This document shows positions 25,716 through 33,964 of a DNA stretch of 64,000 bases, piece after piece. Within the stretch, counting starts at the first letter, position 1; every line of letters begins with the position of its first letter. Below the pieces are notes generated by a model. The model was not told the DNA's origin and searched no databases. It was given only the letters and a program-made list of their open reading frames with translations. Origin of the DNA: Fimbriimonadaceae bacterium (GTDB lineage: Bacteria > Armatimonadota > Fimbriimonadia > Fimbriimonadales > Fimbriimonadaceae). The stretch covers positions 623,362 through 687,361 of the forward strand of contig CP075364.1 in assembly GCA_019454105.1 (NCBI GenBank). Reading direction: 5' to 3'. The translations under genes and the position numbers were made by a program.

Positions 25716-26477
25716 GTGTCAGAGGTCACGGCGAAGGCGGTCGTGCTTCGGCGGTCGGACTCAGGTGAGTCCGACCGCCGACTGGTCGTTTTGACCCGCG
25801 AGTTTGGCAAGATCGATCTGATCGCGAAGGGGGCCAGGAAGAGCGGATCGCGGTTGACTGGATCGAGCGAGCCCCTCACCTTGGCGACGTTCACTTGGGC
25901 GGCAGGGAAGGTGCGCCGGTTCGTGACCCAAGTGCAACCCGTTACGTCGTATCCACATATCCGCCAAGACTACGGCAGGCTGCTCGCTGCGGGCGCCGTC
26001 GTCGAGCTAGCCAATAGCAGTCTGCCCTTCGAAAGTCCTCTGCCCTCAGTCTTCGACCAAGTCGTTGAGTCGTTGCGTCTCTTGGACGAACCGAGGCCTT
26101 GGGCTCCCATCTTGGTTTGGACCCTGGAAAGGCTGCTCGGAGAAGAAGGACAAGGACAGTCGTGGACCGTTTGCGCCCTCACTGGGGTCAAGATCCTGTC
26201 GAACCCCGCTTGGTGCTCGCCAGGTTCCGGAGGCTACGTCGCCGATCCCGAGTCCGCGCCACGTGGCTTCTGGGTCTCGGCCGAGGCTCTCATGGCTCTT
26301 GGAAAAGTCGGATCGCTCCCGGAGCCTCCGGCCACCATCAAGCGGGCCCAAGAGTGCCTTCGTGTTCTCGTCAGGGTGTGGCAACACGTCTTGGAGACCC
26401 GGTGCCCGGCCTGTGAGTCGGCCCTTGACGCGCTTGAGCAGGAACGGGCCCCGAACCAGACTCTGGATACCGACTAG
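25716..26477 (+). CDS. recO: DNA repair protein RecO
   Basis: RecO helps load RecA on single-stranded DNA with RecR. The 253-residue protein starts at a GTG and opens with VTAKAVVLRRSDSGESDRR, LVVLTREFGKIDLIAKGARK, the OB-fold signature of RecO. The C-terminal part is helical with the reduced cysteine motif WCSPGSGGYVAD and ETRCPACESAL; the full four-cysteine zinc site of some RecO proteins is not evident. Spacing of three bases from the membrane cassette suggests cotranscription. Confidence 0.88.
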   Translation: MSEVTAKAVVLRRSDSGESDRRLVVLTREFGKIDLIAKGARKSGSRLTGSSEPLTLATFTWAAGKVRRFVTQVQPVTSYPHIRQDYGRLLAAGAVVELANSSLPFESPLPSVFDQVVESLRLLDEPRPWAPILVWTLERLLGEEGQGQSWTVCALTGVKILSNPAWCSPGSGGYVADPESAPRGFWVSAEALMALGKVGSLPEPPATIKRAQECLRVLVRVWQHVLETRCPACESALDALEQERAPNQTLDTD

Positions 26478-26480
26478 AAT
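26475..26480 (+). promoter_or_regulatory. TAGAAT -10 box before the binding-protein gene
   Basis: TAGAAT overlaps the stop codon of recO and ends ten bases before the next ATG, with no Shine-Dalgarno sequence between. It predicts a transcript starting three to four bases before the start codon, so the binding-protein gene can be expressed apart from recO. Confidence 0.5.
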
Positions 26481-26490
26481 CGGTTCATTC

Positions 26491-28122
26491 ATGAGACCGA
26501 ACGCCTTTGTTTGGATTCTGGCGGCCCTGCTCGTCGGTTGCTCTCCGGGTCGGTTCTCCGAGACCAGCGCCAGCAAGCCGCAAGACACATTCCGCTATCC
26601 CATCGTCACCAACCCGACCACCATGGATCCTCACCTCGTTCAAGACGGGGACACGATCGACCTACTGCAACAAGTGCATGAGGGGCTCGTCGGCTGGAAC
26701 GAGAAGAGTGAGCCGGAAGGAAAGCTGGCCGAGCGATGGGAGGTTTCCCAAGACGGGACTCGCTATAAGTTCATCCTTCGGGCAGGAGCCAAGTTCCACA
26801 ATGGACGGCCCGTCACCGCAGAGGACGTGAAGTGGAGCCTTGAGCGGGTCACGAGCCCCAAGCTCGCGTCTCCGGTCGCAGACGCTTACCTGGGCGACAT
26901 CCAGGGCGTCTCCGACAAACTCGCGGGCCGGGCGAGCGAAGTCTCTGGCGTCAAGGTCATCGACCCGAAGACGGTCGAGATCACCCTTGTCAGGCCCACG
27001 CCCTACTTCCTTGGGAAGCTCACCTACCTGACAGCGGCCGTGCTCCCCAAGGGGATCGCGCCTGAAGCCCCGGCCGTGTCGGGCGGCGGACAGTCAGACG
27101 GAGCTGCCGGCCCCATCCCAACGATGATCGGCGCCGGCCCGTTCAAGCTCAAGGAGTACCGGCCCCAACAGCTGATCGTGCTGGAGTCGTTCGCCGACTA
27201 CCATGGCGGGGAACCGAAACTCAAGTACATCGAGCGTCCTGTGATCGGCGACGCCGTCACGAGGCTCTTCAAGTACAAGAACGGCGAGGTCGATCTCGTG
27301 ATGCTCGAACGGCAAGACGTCGCCGCACTCCAGAAAGACGAGAAACTGAAAGACCACCTGAGGTTCTTTCCGAGGCCGGCGATCTGGTACGTCGGGCTGA
27401 ACCAGCTCATGTTTCCCCCCTTCAAAGACCGCCGCGTGCGGCAGGCCATCGCTATGGCGATCGACAAAGAAAAGATCGTCGACGAACTGCTCGGGGGCGT
27501 CAACCAAGTCGCCAACAGCATCGTCCCTCCCGGAGTCCCCGGGGGCGACCGGCCCGACGCCAAAAGCTTCAAGCACGACCCCGAGGGTGCCAAGAGGCTC
27601 TTGGCCGAGAGCGGCTTCCCGAACGCGATCGGCCTCCCCGCCCTGACTCTGACTTTCCGCGAGGACAGGCCCGACATCAAGATCGTCGCCGAAGCCGTCG
27701 CAAGCCAACTCAAAGCGACCCTCAACATGGACGTCAAACTCCAGTCCATGGAGTGGGGCGCCTACCTCGAGAAGTTCAACCGCAAGGAGCAGACCTTCTA
27801 TCACATGCGGTGGGCCGCCGACTACCTGGATCCGCAGAACTTTCTCAGCCACATGCTCGCCACCTGGGGGCCCGAGAACAAACTGGGCTATGCGAGCCCC
27901 GAGTTCGACAGGTACTGTCGAGAAGCCGACTCGCTGCTGCAGATGGAGATGCGGTTGCCGCTCTATGCGCGGGCAGAAGACACGGTGCTGCAGGACGCGG
28001 TCTGGATTCCGATCTACTTTCAGCGGGACGCCGAATTGATCCATCCCAGGGTCAAGGGACTCAGGGAGTCGCTTTTCGGCCACTTGCCGCATACGACCGT
28101 GAGCGTCGGCACGTCTCCATAA
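26491..28122 (+). CDS. Oligopeptide-type ABC transporter substrate-binding lipoprotein (SBP family 5)
   Basis: I start at MRPNAFVWILAALLVGCSPG, where LVGC is a lipobox and Cys17 would be lipidated; the longer frame runs back into recO. The 543-residue protein has the OppA/DppA-family layout: NPTTMDPHLV near the N-terminus, LAERWEVSQDGTRYKFILR, FHNGRPVTAEDVKWSLER, a central VRQAIAMAIDKEKIVDELL and YLDPQNFLSHMLATWGP. It would bind peptides or similar ligands outside the inner membrane. No permease or ATPase genes are adjacent; the next gene is an AraC-type regulator that could sense the same ligand or control transporters elsewhere. Confidence 0.9.
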   Translation: MRPNAFVWILAALLVGCSPGRFSETSASKPQDTFRYPIVTNPTTMDPHLVQDGDTIDLLQQVHEGLVGWNEKSEPEGKLAERWEVSQDGTRYKFILRAGAKFHNGRPVTAEDVKWSLERVTSPKLASPVADAYLGDIQGVSDKLAGRASEVSGVKVIDPKTVEITLVRPTPYFLGKLTYLTAAVLPKGIAPEAPAVSGGGQSDGAAGPIPTMIGAGPFKLKEYRPQQLIVLESFADYHGGEPKLKYIERPVIGDAVTRLFKYKNGEVDLVMLERQDVAALQKDEKLKDHLRFFPRPAIWYVGLNQLMFPPFKDRRVRQAIAMAIDKEKIVDELLGGVNQVANSIVPPGVPGGDRPDAKSFKHDPEGAKRLLAESGFPNAIGLPALTLTFREDRPDIKIVAEAVASQLKATLNMDVKLQSMEWGAYLEKFNRKEQTFYHMRWAADYLDPQNFLSHMLATWGPENKLGYASPEFDRYCREADSLLQMEMRLPLYARAEDTVLQDAVWIPIYFQRDAELIHPRVKGLRESLFGHLPHTTVSVGTSP

Positions 28123-28123
28123 G

Positions 28124-29347
28124 GTGATGGAGACGACGCGCGTCGTCGCCCCGATCCCCAGGAACCCTGTCGCTCCCGAGTGGGTCGGGCCTGGAGACTG
28201 GAAGGGCCTCACGCTCGAAGGCGGGCGCGGATGGCAAAGCAACGGCGGTGTGGGCCGACTCCACCCTGACCGAGGTTTGCCGTTCTCGCTTGAACTTGCC
28301 GTCCCGTCAGGCCGGTTGCTCCGGATCCACATGGTCGGAGTGTTCGCATGGCACGTCGATCCTCGTCACGAGCCAGGAGGTTCGATCGGAGCTGCCGTCG
28401 TCTTGCAAAAGGGCAGCGAGGTCGTCCATCGAACAGACCTCGTCGCTGGCAGGCACTATGGCAACGCGCGCGAACCATTGCCGGTCTTCCGTCTCAATGG
28501 CGACGGCACGAGCCTGGAAACAGTCGGTCAGTGCGAGGTCGCCGGTGTGGCCGCCCGAGTCGACATCTTGACGCTGGACGTTCCCGGTGGGACTCGGGCC
28601 GAGCGACTGGTCTTCCGATCTTTCGCCACCCCCGCCAGCTTCGTGATCTTCGACATCGTGTTCGAGATCGAAGAGACCCAGGAGTGCCCGTTTCGGGGGC
28701 ACGGCGACCGGATCGCCCTCAGCGAGCTCACAACGATCATCCGCACGCGAGACCGGATCCGGTTTGACCGGGCTCTCGATCAAGCGATGGACGCACTCGA
28801 ACGGGCCGACGACCTGGACGAAGCACGGGGGCTGACTTTGATGTTCTTGGCTGTCGTCTCGGCCGCCATGCTCGATATGGGGGCGCCAAGGGAGTTCCAC
28901 AGGATCCATCTGGATCTGGCCAAGGAAGTCACGGCCGCCTCGAACCGAGAGAACCTAGCCTCGATCCTTCTTCGAAGAGCCAAAGAACTGACCGAGACGG
29001 TCATGCCATCCTTGTCCGCCACAGGCCAACCGTCGCTCGACAGGGCCTTGGCCTATATTCAGCGCCACTTTGCCAGCGACCTTCAGGACGCCAAAGTCGC
29101 CGAGCAGGTGGGCTTGAGCACCTCCCACTTTCGGCACCTGTTCCGCCAGGCGATGCGGCAGCCTTTCCATCGATATGTCGTGGGCTTAAGGCTCGAAAAG
29201 GCCAGGGAGCTTCTCTCTCAGACCGATCTCAGCGTCTCGGAAGTGGCCCAGACAGTGGGGTTCGCCAGCCCGGCCCACTTCAGCCGGGTCTTTGCCAAGA
29301 GGTTCAAGACCGCCCCCTCGTCCCTTCGACAGGCTCGCCAATCCTAG
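28124..29347 (+). CDS. AraC-family transcriptional regulator with large N-terminal domain
   Basis: The start is either GTG or the ATG right after it, one base past the upstream stop. The first 250 residues form a beta-rich domain (FSLELAVPSGRLLRIHMVGVF and later VPGGTRAERLVFRSF) unlike the usual AraC cupin, perhaps a jelly-roll ligand-binding fold. The last 100 residues hold both helix-turn-helix motifs of the AraC domain: LQDAKVAEQVGLSTSHFRHLF and SVSEVAQTVGFASPAHFSRVF. Its close link to the binding-lipoprotein gene suggests joint function in uptake, but targets are unknown. Confidence 0.85.
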   Translation: MMETTRVVAPIPRNPVAPEWVGPGDWKGLTLEGGRGWQSNGGVGRLHPDRGLPFSLELAVPSGRLLRIHMVGVFAWHVDPRHEPGGSIGAAVVLQKGSEVVHRTDLVAGRHYGNAREPLPVFRLNGDGTSLETVGQCEVAGVAARVDILTLDVPGGTRAERLVFRSFATPASFVIFDIVFEIEETQECPFRGHGDRIALSELTTIIRTRDRIRFDRALDQAMDALERADDLDEARGLTLMFLAVVSAAMLDMGAPREFHRIHLDLAKEVTAASNRENLASILLRRAKELTETVMPSLSATGQPSLDRALAYIQRHFASDLQDAKVAEQVGLSTSHFRHLFRQAMRQPFHRYVVGLRLEKARELLSQTDLSVSEVAQTVGFASPAHFSRVFAKRFKTAPSSLRQARQS

Positions 29348-29821
29348 CAAGGACCTCGGGCCCTTGTCAAATTCTGGCGCTTTCACCCGGGAACAAGCCA
29401 GTGGATTTTCAGTCTCTTGTAGTCCAGAAGCGCTCCAATAATGGATGTGTGCTTTTGGCAGCAACACTCGTCGGGTACGTCCTTGCGGCGACAGGGTTCT
29501 ACACTCTCTGTACCAAGACGGCCGTCCTTGCGGAAGAAGAAACCGCAGGCTGGCCGGTTCCGGCCCGGTTGACCGTCGTAGAAGGCGGCCCCAACCAGGC
29601 TCAGGACGTTCGACAGGCGGCCTAAACGCCGGCTTAGGCCCGGGTTCCCGAGGGGAACCTCCGGGCCACGACGGTTCGAATAGCAAACGGAAGACCCTGG
29701 CGACTGCAGCGCCGGGGTCTCGTCGTTTGTGCCGGCCCATCATCGGCCGAAGGGGTCGGTCGGACACGGGCGGCGCGACTCGATTCCGACTTTCTGAGGC
29801 TGGTATCCTCTCGCCGTCACC
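29348..29821 (+). other. 474-base non-coding stretch with several hairpins
   Basis: No convincing gene lies here. A GTG-started 74-codon frame exists but has poor coding character after its hydrophobic part. The sequence instead contains a chain of potential stems: CCTTGCGG with CCGCAGG at about 29,530-29,555, GGCCTAA with TTAGGCC (29619-29640), a GGCCCGGGTTCC/GGAACCTCCGGGCC stem with one bulge to 29667 and AGACCCTGGCG with CGCCGGGGTCT (29692-29720). A TATCCT box lies 12 bases before the next gene's ATG. The region may hold a structured RNA or only terminators; it does not match RNase P, tmRNA, SRP or 6S RNA motifs that I know. Confidence 0.4.
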
Positions 29822-30421
29822 ATGGACGTGAGGAACCAACTCGACACGATTGTCGCCGATAAGAACCTGCTGAACCACCCGTTCTATCAAGCATGGAGTG
29901 CCGGGACCCTGCCCGAGGCCGCGCTGGCCACTTACGCCGCCGAATGGGGCCCGTTCGTGGCGCTCGTGCCCAAAGGGTGGGAGGCTCACGGGGACACAGG
30001 AATCGCCGACGAAGAGCGCACCCACGTCGAGCTCTGGGCTCGGTTCGCCGATGGTCTTTCGACTCGAGTGTTGAACGTGCCCACACTTGACGCCACCCGT
30101 CGGCTGGCTGAGTCGACTGACCGATTGTTCAGCGATCCGGTGACCTCCCTCGGGTCGCTCTTCGCTTTCGAGGCGCAACAGCCGCACACCTCGACAAGCA
30201 AGCTGGACGGGCTCCGTAAGCACTACTCCGTCGGCGAACGGGCCGAGGAGTACTTTGCCGTGCACTGCGACGACGTGCACGAGATGGAGATCCTGGCCCA
30301 GCGGATCGAGGCGCTCTCGCCAGAAGACCAAGAGAGAGCCATTGCCGCGTGCAAGGAAACCGCCGCCGCCCTCTGGGACGCCCTCACTGGCATCCACGAG
30401 AAGCACTGCGCGGCCGCCTGA
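29822..30421 (+). CDS. TenA/PqqC-fold, heme-oxygenase-like di-iron oxidase family protein
   Basis: The 199-residue helical protein starts LLNHPFYQAWSAGTLPEAALATYAAEW, typical of the TenA/PqqC heme-oxygenase-like superfamily. Candidate metal or cofactor ligands are His19 in NHPFYQAW, the DEERTHVELW motif near residue 64, FEAQQPHTS near 118 and HCDDVHEMEI near 148, a set matching members annotated as iron-containing redox enzymes (HDO type). Such proteins oxidise small or protein-bound substrates with O2. It is a single gene, followed by a strong terminator; the partners are not evident. TATCCT lies 12 bases before the ATG. Confidence 0.75.
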   Translation: MDVRNQLDTIVADKNLLNHPFYQAWSAGTLPEAALATYAAEWGPFVALVPKGWEAHGDTGIADEERTHVELWARFADGLSTRVLNVPTLDATRRLAESTDRLFSDPVTSLGSLFAFEAQQPHTSTSKLDGLRKHYSVGERAEEYFAVHCDDVHEMEILAQRIEALSPEDQERAIAACKETAAALWDALTGIHEKHCAAA

Positions 30422-30441
30422 TCGGGCGAGAAAACGAACTG

Positions 30442-30473
30442 GAGGGCCCCTGCTAAGAACCGCAGGGGCCCTT
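30442..30473 (+). terminator. Hairpin terminator
   Basis: An 11-bp perfect stem (AGGGCCCCTGC with GCAGGGGCCCT) and 8-base loop lie 20 bases after the TenA-like gene stop. The T-run after it is short. Confidence 0.75.
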
Positions 30474-30555
30474 CATGGTGTCTGGCCGCTTCCAGAAAGC
30501 ACGGCCCACCAACCTTGGCTGATCAAACATATCTTCAAAAATTACTGCATTAGCC

Positions 30556-30585
30556 TTGACGTGAATTGTCTAGACAAAGTATATA
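30556..30585 (+). promoter_or_regulatory. Sigma70-type promoter with internal palindrome
   Basis: TTGACG and TATATA are 18 bases apart. The spacer contains the perfect 12-base palindrome TTGTCTAGACAA (30566-30577), a likely operator for a dimeric repressor. The predicted start would leave a leader of about 15 bases with GGAGG four bases before the ATG of the PEP-CTERM gene. This is the only intergenic region here with both canonical boxes apart from the rRNA promoter. Confidence 0.65.
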
Positions 30586-30607
30586 GGCGGTGTCTATTGG
30601 AGGTTAC

Positions 30608-31441
30608 ATGCAGAGTTATTGGAGGACACCACTGAGAACTTCCTCGGTCGTCGGGGCACTGCTTGTCTCTGCCTGCTCGATGGCCCTCTACGGCATCACG
30701 TGGGAGACCGGGGCCTTGTACTCGATCGATCCTAACAACGCGGCCCTGACCAAAGTCGGGGACACCAACGTCAAGTATATGGCCGACATCCAGATGGGGG
30801 CCGACGGCTATCTGTATGGGTTCACGACCGGTTTGGCGGCCAAGACCTACAAGATCGACCCATCCGACGGGAAAGCCACCGAGCTGAAGCCCGTGGCCCT
30901 GGACGAAGGCACATTCGTTTTTGAAGGGGCGATGGCCGAGTCCAACGGTGACGTCTACTGGTGCTCGGCCGGTATGGACGCCGGTCACGCCAAGTTCTTT
31001 GAGATGAACGTGAAGACAGGAGAGATCCTCGACTCGTTCACGGTCGAAGGGGCGTTCGACATCAACGGATGGGTGCGCGCCTACACAGACGGAGACGAAC
31101 TATACGGGCTCGACCGCGAGTCCATGTCGATCGTCGTCATCGACCTCATGAACCGCACGTCTTACACCGCTCTCGGCTGGCCCGGCGACGTCGGCGAGGT
31201 CGGCGGCATGACCTACTATGGAAACGATGTCTACATCGCCACTGGAGGAACCGGATCCGTGATCCCCGGCAGCAACAAGCTGTTCCGAGCCCAGATCGCG
31301 GGAACGTTCACCACGCCGGTCGAAGTCGGCACATTTTCCGGAATCGGTGACTACGGTTTCAGCGGCATCGCCGCTCCCGAACCCTCGATCCTGTTAGCGG
31401 CGGGAATGGCCGCCCTTGTCCTCAGGAGAAAGCGCAAGTGA
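30608..31441 (+). CDS. PEP-CTERM sorting-domain secreted protein
   Basis: I use the ATG preceded by GGAGG (four-base spacing), not the upstream in-frame GTG. The 277 residues start with a signal peptide (TSSVVGALLVSACSMALYG), followed by a beta-rich part with repeated DGYLYGFTTG and DGDELYGLD blades, like a small propeller. It ends GIAAPEPSILLAAGMAALVLRRKRK in two runs: PEP motif, hydrophobic helix and basic tail, the PEP-CTERM tag recognised by exosortase. The stop overlaps the GTG start of the next, propeller-type gene by four bases (GTGA), so the two are probably made together. Confidence 0.85.
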   Translation: MQSYWRTPLRTSSVVGALLVSACSMALYGITWETGALYSIDPNNAALTKVGDTNVKYMADIQMGADGYLYGFTTGLAAKTYKIDPSDGKATELKPVALDEGTFVFEGAMAESNGDVYWCSAGMDAGHAKFFEMNVKTGEILDSFTVEGAFDINGWVRAYTDGDELYGLDRESMSIVVIDLMNRTSYTALGWPGDVGEVGGMTYYGNDVYIATGGTGSVIPGSNKLFRAQIAGTFTTPVEVGTFSGIGDYGFSGIAAPEPSILLAAGMAALVLRRKRK

Positions 31442-33927
31442 AAAGAGAAGTGAAAAATTGGCTCCTGGTCGGCACAGCCGGCCTTGTCGTCGTCGGGGTG
31501 GCCTTTGTCGGCCTCATGGGCGCTGGCGGCGAAACACCTTCGAGAGTCAGAGCCGAAAGTGACTCGCTCGACCCCAGTGCCATCGGCTATTGGCTGGCCC
31601 TCCGGTCGAGCCCGGAAAGGCCCATCGACTATGGGCGGTACCTCGACGAGTGGCGCCGTTTGCAAGGGCCCAAGCCCGCCCGTTTCATGGCTCAGCCGCA
31701 AGCGGGGCCCTGGACGTTCGCTGGGCCGAAGAACCTCGATATTCCTTCTCGAAACTTCTATGGCACGAAGCCCATCGTCGGGCGGGTGAACGCCGTCGCC
31801 GTGGAGCCGGGGGCGACCCCCAAGGTCTATCTCGGCGGGCCGTTCGGCGGCGTGTGGCGCGGCTCGAACACGACAGCTTGGACGCCAATTTCCGACCAGC
31901 TCTTCCCGCTGATCATGATCGGCGCGCTCGCCAACAAGGACGGCAAGGTCTATGCCGGGTCGGGCGACGCCCATCTCGCCTACCTGGGAGCCCAAGGCAA
32001 GACCCTGGGGACGTCCGCCGTATGGATCTATGACAAGACCTCCAGCACATGGGAACAAACGGGGAACGACGAGTTAGGAACCCTGACGAACCGTGGCGAG
32101 ACCATCCGCCACGGGGCCCACATCAACTCGATCGTCCCGATCCATGAGGTCAAGGACTCCATGCTCGTCGCCGCTTGCCATGGCGACGCGCTGGCCAGCG
32201 GCAAGAACCCGAACGGGCTCTGGAAATACGACGGCAAGACCAAGAAGTGGTCCCGGGCGGTCGCGGACGAAGAGAACTTCTTCGACCTTGCTTTTGGGGC
32301 CTTGAGCCAGGCGACGGGACGGCGGTACTACTATGCCGTCTCGCTCGACTCGACCGACCTTCGACGCTCGGGTGATGACGGCAAGACTTGGGTCAAGCTC
32401 GCGACGCCTGCCAGGGTCTCTAATCCCAAAGCGATCCAGGTCGCGGCTTCACCGATAGAGCCCAACACAGTCTATTTGATGTCTTACGTCAGCAAGAAGA
32501 TCTGGCGGAGCAAGAACGCAGGCCAGACCTTGGGCGGCTGGGAGGACATCACCGGCGACATCGATGGCCTGGTCTGGAGTCAGGAGGATTACAACTGGCT
32601 TCTCGAAGTGGGTTCCGTGAAGGGCGACGACGGGAAGGACAAAGACGTCGTTGTGGCGGGTGGCGTCCGCGTCTGTGTCCTCAGCGACCCCGTCGCCAAG
32701 AAGTGGACCGAGTTCTCGGGCGACCAGACGGCCGACAGCGTGATCCACCGGGACTTCCAGAGCATCGCCTTCTCGCCTGACAGGAAGAACGAGGCTTACA
32801 TCGGTACCGATGGCGGCGTCTATCGCGTCACGTTCGACAAGGACTTCAAGGCGACGGTCGAGAACTACATGACTCGGGAGGCCGATCCACAGTTCGGGAT
32901 CACCCAGTTCTACTACATCGCCGCGTCTGGGAACGACCACGGCTCGATCTTGGGGGGGGCGCAAGACAATTGCACCCCGTTCGCGACGGGCGCCAGTATG
33001 GGAGCCAATAAGAACTGGACGAACCCGTGCTCGCTCGGCGACGGCGGCGCTTCGGACGTCTCCCCAGTCGATGGCAAGCGGTGGATCCAGGGAGGATACG
33101 TGGACAGAAGATCGATGAGCTTCTTCTACACCGAAGACGACTGGAAGGAGGCTCCCCGACTGAACAAGGATTGCCCGGTGCCCGGCGACGAGCGTGCCCG
33201 CCTCTTCTTCCCGCCCGTCATCATGGACGCCCAATCCAGCGACTATGCGTTCACCGCGTTCCAAAGGCTCCATATCTTCTCGTTCGTAACAGCGGATTGG
33301 AAGAAGGCCCAGAAAGCCGGAAACGTAGACGGCGTCGAGCTTGGGAACGACTATGTGGTCTGTCTCGCTCACGCGCCAGGCAACGCCGACTACATCTACA
33401 GCGGATCCAACGACGGTCAGGTTTGGCTGAGCCTGTTCGAAAACCTCTCGATCATTCTCAAAGACCAAACGAGGGTCGACACGGGCACCCCCGGGATCAA
33501 CAACCCGGCGGGCGACCCGATCACGTCGATCTCGGTCGATCCCGCCGATCCGAAGAGGATCGTCGTCGGTATTGGCGGCGACGACCGCGACAAGGTCGGG
33601 GCCCGCATCTGGGTCTGCGACGACGTCACCAAAGCGGTCGGCGCCCGAAAATGGGAGGACAAGACCGGCACCGGACTTCCCAAGATCCCGGTGAACTCGG
33701 TCAGGTTCTGGCACTCTGACCCGAAGGAGTGGTGGGTGACCAACGACCTCGGCGTGTTCTACACCCAGGACAATGGCGTGACCTATAAGTCGGCCAACAA
33801 GAATCTGCCCTCCACCGTCGTCAACGACCTCAAGATCGTCGCGGGCAGCCCGATGATCACGGTCGGCACGTTCGGACGGGGCGCTTGGCAGGCCCGTCGG
33901 GCCGACCTCATCGCTCCGGGGCCGTAG
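31438..33927 (+). CDS. Large exported BNR/VPS10-like beta-propeller protein
   Basis: The 829-residue protein begins with a signal anchor (WLLVGTAGLVVVGVAFVGL). After GPWTFAGPKNLDIPSRNF comes a series of blades with Asp-box-like turns, such as RSGDDGKTWVKL, IWRSKNAGQTLGGWEDI and VFYTQDNGVTYKSANK. The sequence VGRVNAVAVEPGATPKVYLG parallels VTGRVNSVRHDPASPN in the larger propeller protein near the right end of the window, so the two are paralogues. It lacks that protein's Ig-like repeats and C-terminal domain. Start is a GTG inside the preceding PEP-CTERM gene's stop. The ligand is unknown; VPS10/sortilin-type propellers often bind proteins or glycans. Confidence 0.8.
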   Translation: MKREVKNWLLVGTAGLVVVGVAFVGLMGAGGETPSRVRAESDSLDPSAIGYWLALRSSPERPIDYGRYLDEWRRLQGPKPARFMAQPQAGPWTFAGPKNLDIPSRNFYGTKPIVGRVNAVAVEPGATPKVYLGGPFGGVWRGSNTTAWTPISDQLFPLIMIGALANKDGKVYAGSGDAHLAYLGAQGKTLGTSAVWIYDKTSSTWEQTGNDELGTLTNRGETIRHGAHINSIVPIHEVKDSMLVAACHGDALASGKNPNGLWKYDGKTKKWSRAVADEENFFDLAFGALSQATGRRYYYAVSLDSTDLRRSGDDGKTWVKLATPARVSNPKAIQVAASPIEPNTVYLMSYVSKKIWRSKNAGQTLGGWEDITGDIDGLVWSQEDYNWLLEVGSVKGDDGKDKDVVVAGGVRVCVLSDPVAKKWTEFSGDQTADSVIHRDFQSIAFSPDRKNEAYIGTDGGVYRVTFDKDFKATVENYMTREADPQFGITQFYYIAASGNDHGSILGGAQDNCTPFATGASMGANKNWTNPCSLGDGGASDVSPVDGKRWIQGGYVDRRSMSFFYTEDDWKEAPRLNKDCPVPGDERARLFFPPVIMDAQSSDYAFTAFQRLHIFSFVTADWKKAQKAGNVDGVELGNDYVVCLAHAPGNADYIYSGSNDGQVWLSLFENLSIILKDQTRVDTGTPGINNPAGDPITSISVDPADPKRIVVGIGGDDRDKVGARIWVCDDVTKAVGARKWEDKTGTGLPKIPVNSVRFWHSDPKEWWVTNDLGVFYTQDNGVTYKSANKNLPSTVVNDLKIVAGSPMITVGTFGRGAWQARRADLIAPGP

Positions 33928-33936
33928 GTCAGGTCA

Positions 33937-33964
33937 AGGCCCTCCGCAAAGTCGCGGAGGGCCT
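33937..33964. terminator. Bidirectional hairpin terminator
   Basis: An 11-bp perfect stem (AGGCCCTCCGC with GCGGAGGGCCT) separates the stop of the propeller gene and the stop of the convergent clpB gene; the 3' arm touches the clpB stop codon. Confidence 0.75.

Noticed and set aside
29401-29625. GTG-started 74-codon ORF with a hydrophobic stretch
   Set aside because: No ribosome site, poor coding bias after the hydrophobic part, and the sequence is better explained by overlapping hairpins.
29186-30406. 406-codon minus-strand ORF
   Set aside because: It is antisense to the AraC C-terminus and the TenA-like gene, both of which have clear family motifs.
32449-33714. 421-codon minus-strand ORF
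   Set aside because: Antisense to the propeller gene, whose Asp-box repeats leave no doubt about the coding strand.
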